Source of the DNA: DASXSB01 sp036506275
GTDB lineage: Bacteria > Methylomirabilota > Methylomirabilia > Rokubacteriales > CSP1-6
DNA: 41,106 bases
Assembly (NCBI GenBank): GCA_036506275.1
Contig: DASXSB010000009.1
Span: 1-41,106, forward strand
Direction of reading: 5' to 3'
Shown here: positions 39,569 through 41,106 of the stretch, one piece after another
How positions within the stretch are numbered: the first letter of the stretch is position 1
Layout: each line of letters starts with the position of its first letter
The notes under the pieces: generated by a model
The model's database searches: none
Seen by the model: only the letters and a program-made list of their open reading frames with translations
What the model was told of the DNA's origin: nothing
Made by a program: the position numbers and the translations under genes

Positions 39569-41106
39569 ATGATGCGCGTGACGGCGCTGGGCCATGCCGG
39601 GCTCAAGGTCGAAACATCGCGCGCGACCGTGCTCGTCGACCCCTGGCTGAGCCCCGAGGGCGCGTTCCAGGCCTCCTAGTTCGTCTTCCCCGATAACTCG
39701 CACCTCTTCACGCCGTCGCTCGTGGATCCGACCGCCATCATCGTCTCGCACGAGCATCTGGACCACGTCGATCCGTGGTTCCTGTCGCGCGTGCCCCCGC
39801 ACGTCCCCGTCATCGTCCCCCGCTATCCGTCGCCGGCGCTGCAGCGCAAGATCGCGCGCGGCGGGGCGCGCGAGGTGATCCAGGCCGAACAGTGGCAGCG
39901 CGTCGAGATCGCGCCGGGAACCCGCGTGTTCTTCGTCTCCGAGCCACCGATGAATCACGATTCGGCGGTCGTGATCGAGGGCGACGGGCAGACGCTCCTC
40001 GACCTGAACGACGCGCGACTCTTCCCCATCCAGATCCGCGAAATTCGGCAGCACGTGGGCGGGACCATCGATCTCTTCGCGTTCCAGGGCGCGGGCGCCT
40101 CGTGGTACCCGATGTGCTACGGCTATCCGCCCGAGCGTGCGGCGGAGCTGTCCCGGCAGAAGCGTCTCGCCAAGCTCGGCTACTGTCTGCGGACGATGAA
40201 GCTCGTCGAGCCCGTGATGGGCCTACCGTTCGCCGGCCCGCCCGCCTTCCTGGATCCCGCGCTCTTTCGGTCCAACGACGAGATGGACGGCGGCATCTTC
40301 CTCGATCAGCAACAGGTCGCGGAGTTCCTGGTGAGTCGCGGCCTCCAGAACGTGACGGTTCTGCTCCCCGGCGACGTCTGGGACCACGACGCGCGGGCCG
40401 TGGTGCGCGACGAGAAGTGGAAGGGTTTCTCCTTCGCGGATCGCCGCTCGTACCTCGAGGACTTCGCCGCGCGGCGTCGCCCGCACGTCGAGAGCGTCCT
40501 CGCGCGCCATCCCGAGCCGACACGCTCGGTGTGGGAGCCGTTCCAGGGCTATTTCGGGGAGCTGCTCACGCTCAGCCCGTACTTCAACGCGAAGATCGAC
40601 ATGCGCGTTGGGTTCGACGTTGTCGGGGCCGGCGGCGGGGCGTGGCACGTCGACTTCCGACCGGGGCGGGAGGGAGGGGGCGAGGGGATCGAGGGGTGCG
40701 GCTATCTCTACCGCTTCGATTCGCGATGGCTGCCCGGCCTCGTCGATGGAAGCACACCGTGGGAAGACTTCTTTCTCTCGCTGCGCTTCGAGGCCCGGCG
40801 CGACCCCGACCGCTACAACGATCACCTGCTCGGGTTGCTCAAGTTCGCGAACGCAGACGCGCTCCGCGAGGTGGAGGCGTCGGAGACCGCCGAGAAGTCG
40901 ACCGAGCGGATCATCGTCCACGCCGAAGGCCGCGCGTATTCGATTTCACGGTACTGTCCCCACGCCGGCAACGATCTGCTGAACACCGGCGAAGTCCTGC
41001 CGGGCGGTGTGCTCCGCTGCCTCGCGCACCACTACGACTTCTCGTTGACCTCGGGCGAATGCCTGACGGGCAACTGCGCGCCGCTGGCCGTGGACGTCGT
41101 CGACGC
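39569..41106 (+). CDS. MBL-fold / Rieske protein (NamH/CMAH-like hydroxylase), interrupted by in-frame TAG, 3' end outside window
   Basis: Frame opens at ATG 39569 (or 39572) and runs to the window end with one stop, TAG at 39677-39679 (codon 37); without it the frame is intact for 512 codons. Metal-binding HxHxDH is in IVSHEHLDHVDPW (H61, H63, D65, H66). A C-terminal Rieske site is C463-x-H465 (YCPHAGN) and C484-x2-H487 (CLAHHYDF). MBL then Rieske order, SFVFPDNS-like N-terminus and SWYPMCYGYPPERA recall mycobacterial UDP-MurNAc hydroxylase NamH and CMAH. TAG lies where that family has Trp (ASWF). If the stop is real, GTG 39722 could only start a protein without the N-terminal strands; it may be a pseudogene. 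Confidence 0.75.

Noticed and set aside
39677..39679. TAG as pyrrolysine or a genome-wide sense codon
   Set aside because: At least seven genes in the window end normally with TAG and no Pyl gene is visible; nonsense mutation or error is simpler.
37904..40054. 716-codon minus-strand frame
   Set aside because: Shadow over the sigma, GNAT and MBL genes in another phase; no recognisable domain.

Overview
This 41.1 kb window is very GC-rich, densely coded bacterial chromosome. Heptose and LPS-core genes (heptosyltransferase, GmhB, HldE-type kinase and adenylyltransferase), IHF-like subunits, a SPOR protein and a surE-pcm-M23-sigma block point to a diderm (Gram-negative-type) bacterium. The gene order (trpS-scpAB-rluB, pheA-hisC-tyrA-aroA-cmk-plsC-rpsA-sppA-ihf, mutS-mutL-miaA-hflX) and base composition would fit a deltaproteobacterial or NC10/Rokubacteria-like lineage. 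That placement is an inference; no rRNA is present to settle it. I found no transposase, phage gene, CRISPR array or clear foreign island, so this is core chromosome rather than an accessory region.

Layout. 1-7960: LPS core block, with a heptosyltransferase (cut by the window start), four GT4 glycosyltransferases, the ADP-heptose enzymes gmhB, rfaE1 and rfaE2 (kinase and adenylyltransferase as separate genes), and a GT2 glycosyltransferase. 7957-11008: trpS (with a Cys pattern like the Fe-S type TrpRS), scpA, scpB and rluB. 11014-19410: a promoter, then pheA, hisC, tyrA, aroA, cmk, plsC, rpsA and sppA (aromatic amino acids, CMP kinase, phospholipid acylation, ribosomal protein S1, signal peptide peptidase). 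19511-28709: ihfB-like, HIT protein, mutS, mutL, miaA, hflX, pgsA and a PDZ/radical-SAM DUF512 protein. 28723-33062: der, a DUF3047 protein, a SPOR-domain protein, ihfA-like, a small MerR and tRNA-Pro(GGG), closed by a strong terminator. 33121-34296 (minus): a CPA2-type antiporter. 34384-38015: surE, pcm, tRNA-Pro(CGG), acylphosphatase, LysM/M23 peptidase and an RpoS-like sigma factor. 38047-39393 (minus): a GNAT acetyltransferase. 39569 to the end: an MBL-fold/Rieske protein resembling NamH-type sugar hydroxylases, interrupted by an in-frame TAG.

Most plus-strand genes touch or overlap, many by exactly 4 nt (NTGA), so translational coupling is probably widespread. The most notable points are the amber codon in the NamH-like gene at a position that is Trp in relatives, the C-x21-C-x6-C-x2-C motif in TrpRS, the 65-nt out-of-phase scpB/rluB overlap, and the surE-pcm-M23-sigma arrangement with a tRNA-Pro and acylphosphatase inserted. 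I did not find a convincing undescribed multi-gene system.
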